Shown here piece after piece: positions 63,919 to 64,000 of a stretch of 64,000 nucleotides of DNA; position 1 is the first letter of the stretch; each line of letters begins with the position of its first letter. The notes below the pieces were generated by a model that did not search any database, was not told where the DNA came from, and saw only the letters and a program-made list of their open reading frames with translations. A program made the position numbers and the translations under genes. The stretch covers positions 62,001-126,000 of the forward strand of contig NZ_JBHSXL010000008.1 in assembly GCF_042662125.1 (NCBI RefSeq), given 5' to 3'. The stretch is from Halopenitus salinus (GTDB lineage Archaea > Halobacteriota > Halobacteria > Halobacteriales > Haloferacaceae).

Positions 63919-64000
63919 CTACGCCCCCTCCCGTCTGCGGGCCCGAACCCGCTTTATGAACCCGGTGATCCCCTCCGGCAGGAACCGGAGCGCCAGAAGC
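63919..64000 (-). CDS. urtB: UrtB-like permease, C-terminal end only
   Basis: The last 26 codons before the window edge read LLALRFLPEGITGFIKRVRA and end RRREGA, a basic tail typical of LivH/UrtB permeases. The position directly upstream of urtC fits the urtABCDE order. The identity rests mainly on context. Confidence 0.6.
   Translation of the reverse strand, partial: LLALRFLPEGITGFIKRVRARRREGA

Overview
The window is chromosomal DNA from a halophilic archaeon (class Halobacteria). This rests on very GC-rich coding DNA, Asp/Glu-rich lysine-poor proteins, archaeal information machinery (PolD large subunit, RfcL, Cdc48-type AAA ATPase, Pus10, archaeal GlyRS, PheRS and ValRS), a tRNA gene without encoded CCA, and TATA-like boxes 22-28 nt upstream of start codons, the pattern of leaderless haloarchaeal transcripts. 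A Halorubrum-type genome is plausible, but the genus cannot be fixed from the sequence alone.

Layout. 1-10 kb: NAD synthetase (cut by the left edge), TruA, a UspA protein, an AzlCD amino-acid exporter, a two-domain MoaD/SAMP-like protein, Pus10, an ABC-2 export system, a strongly structured intergenic element (8917-9037) and a predicted RNase H-like protein. 10-25 kb: a small ferredoxin, tRNA-Leu(UAA) with a stray copy of part of its 3' end 120 bp downstream, LarC, Cdc48, heme A synthase (CtaA), RfcL, a malic enzyme fused to a phosphotransacetylase-like domain, a CPA2 antiporter with its TrkA-C partner, and a CBS protein-GlyRS-dolichol kinase-like operon. 25-32 kb: PanE, a rubredoxin-like protein, and the DNA polymerase D large subunit, interrupted by a 213-residue mini-intein just before its catalytic DGDED motif.

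32.3-38.4 kb is an accessory-looking sugar module: enolase-superfamily sugar-acid dehydratase, Gfo/Idh (xylose-type) dehydrogenase, HpcH/HpaI aldolase, FAH-family enzyme, zinc alcohol dehydrogenase and an IclR regulator. It is bounded on both sides by about 0.6 kb of non-coding, AT-richer DNA. Together the genes suggest non-phosphorylative oxidation and dehydration of a pentose or deoxyhexose to a 2-keto-3-deoxy acid. A 17-bp motif is shared by the promoters of the dehydratase and iclR genes. Next come the proCBA operon and an arsenic module (arsR-acr3-arsC), with a candidate ArsR operator over the predicted transcription start.

45-61 kb is mostly core metabolism and translation: ModE-like regulator, DUF424 and TPR proteins, ThpR, SerA (with a perfect palindrome upstream), ThrC, cupin, PyrD, a formamidase-like enzyme, ValRS, PheT (with an unusual acidic 9-residue repeat) and PheS. 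The right edge holds urtE-urtD-urtC and the last codons of urtB, a branched-chain/urea-type ABC importer.

Most coding DNA looks vertically inherited and ordinary. The most notable items are the PolD mini-intein ending in Gly-Gln, the paired-hairpin element at 8.9-9.0 kb, the tRNA-Leu 3'-end duplication, the PheT repeat array, the two-domain diGly protein, and the candidate operators of the sugar, arsenic and serine genes. I found no CRISPR array, insertion sequence, rRNA or replication origin.
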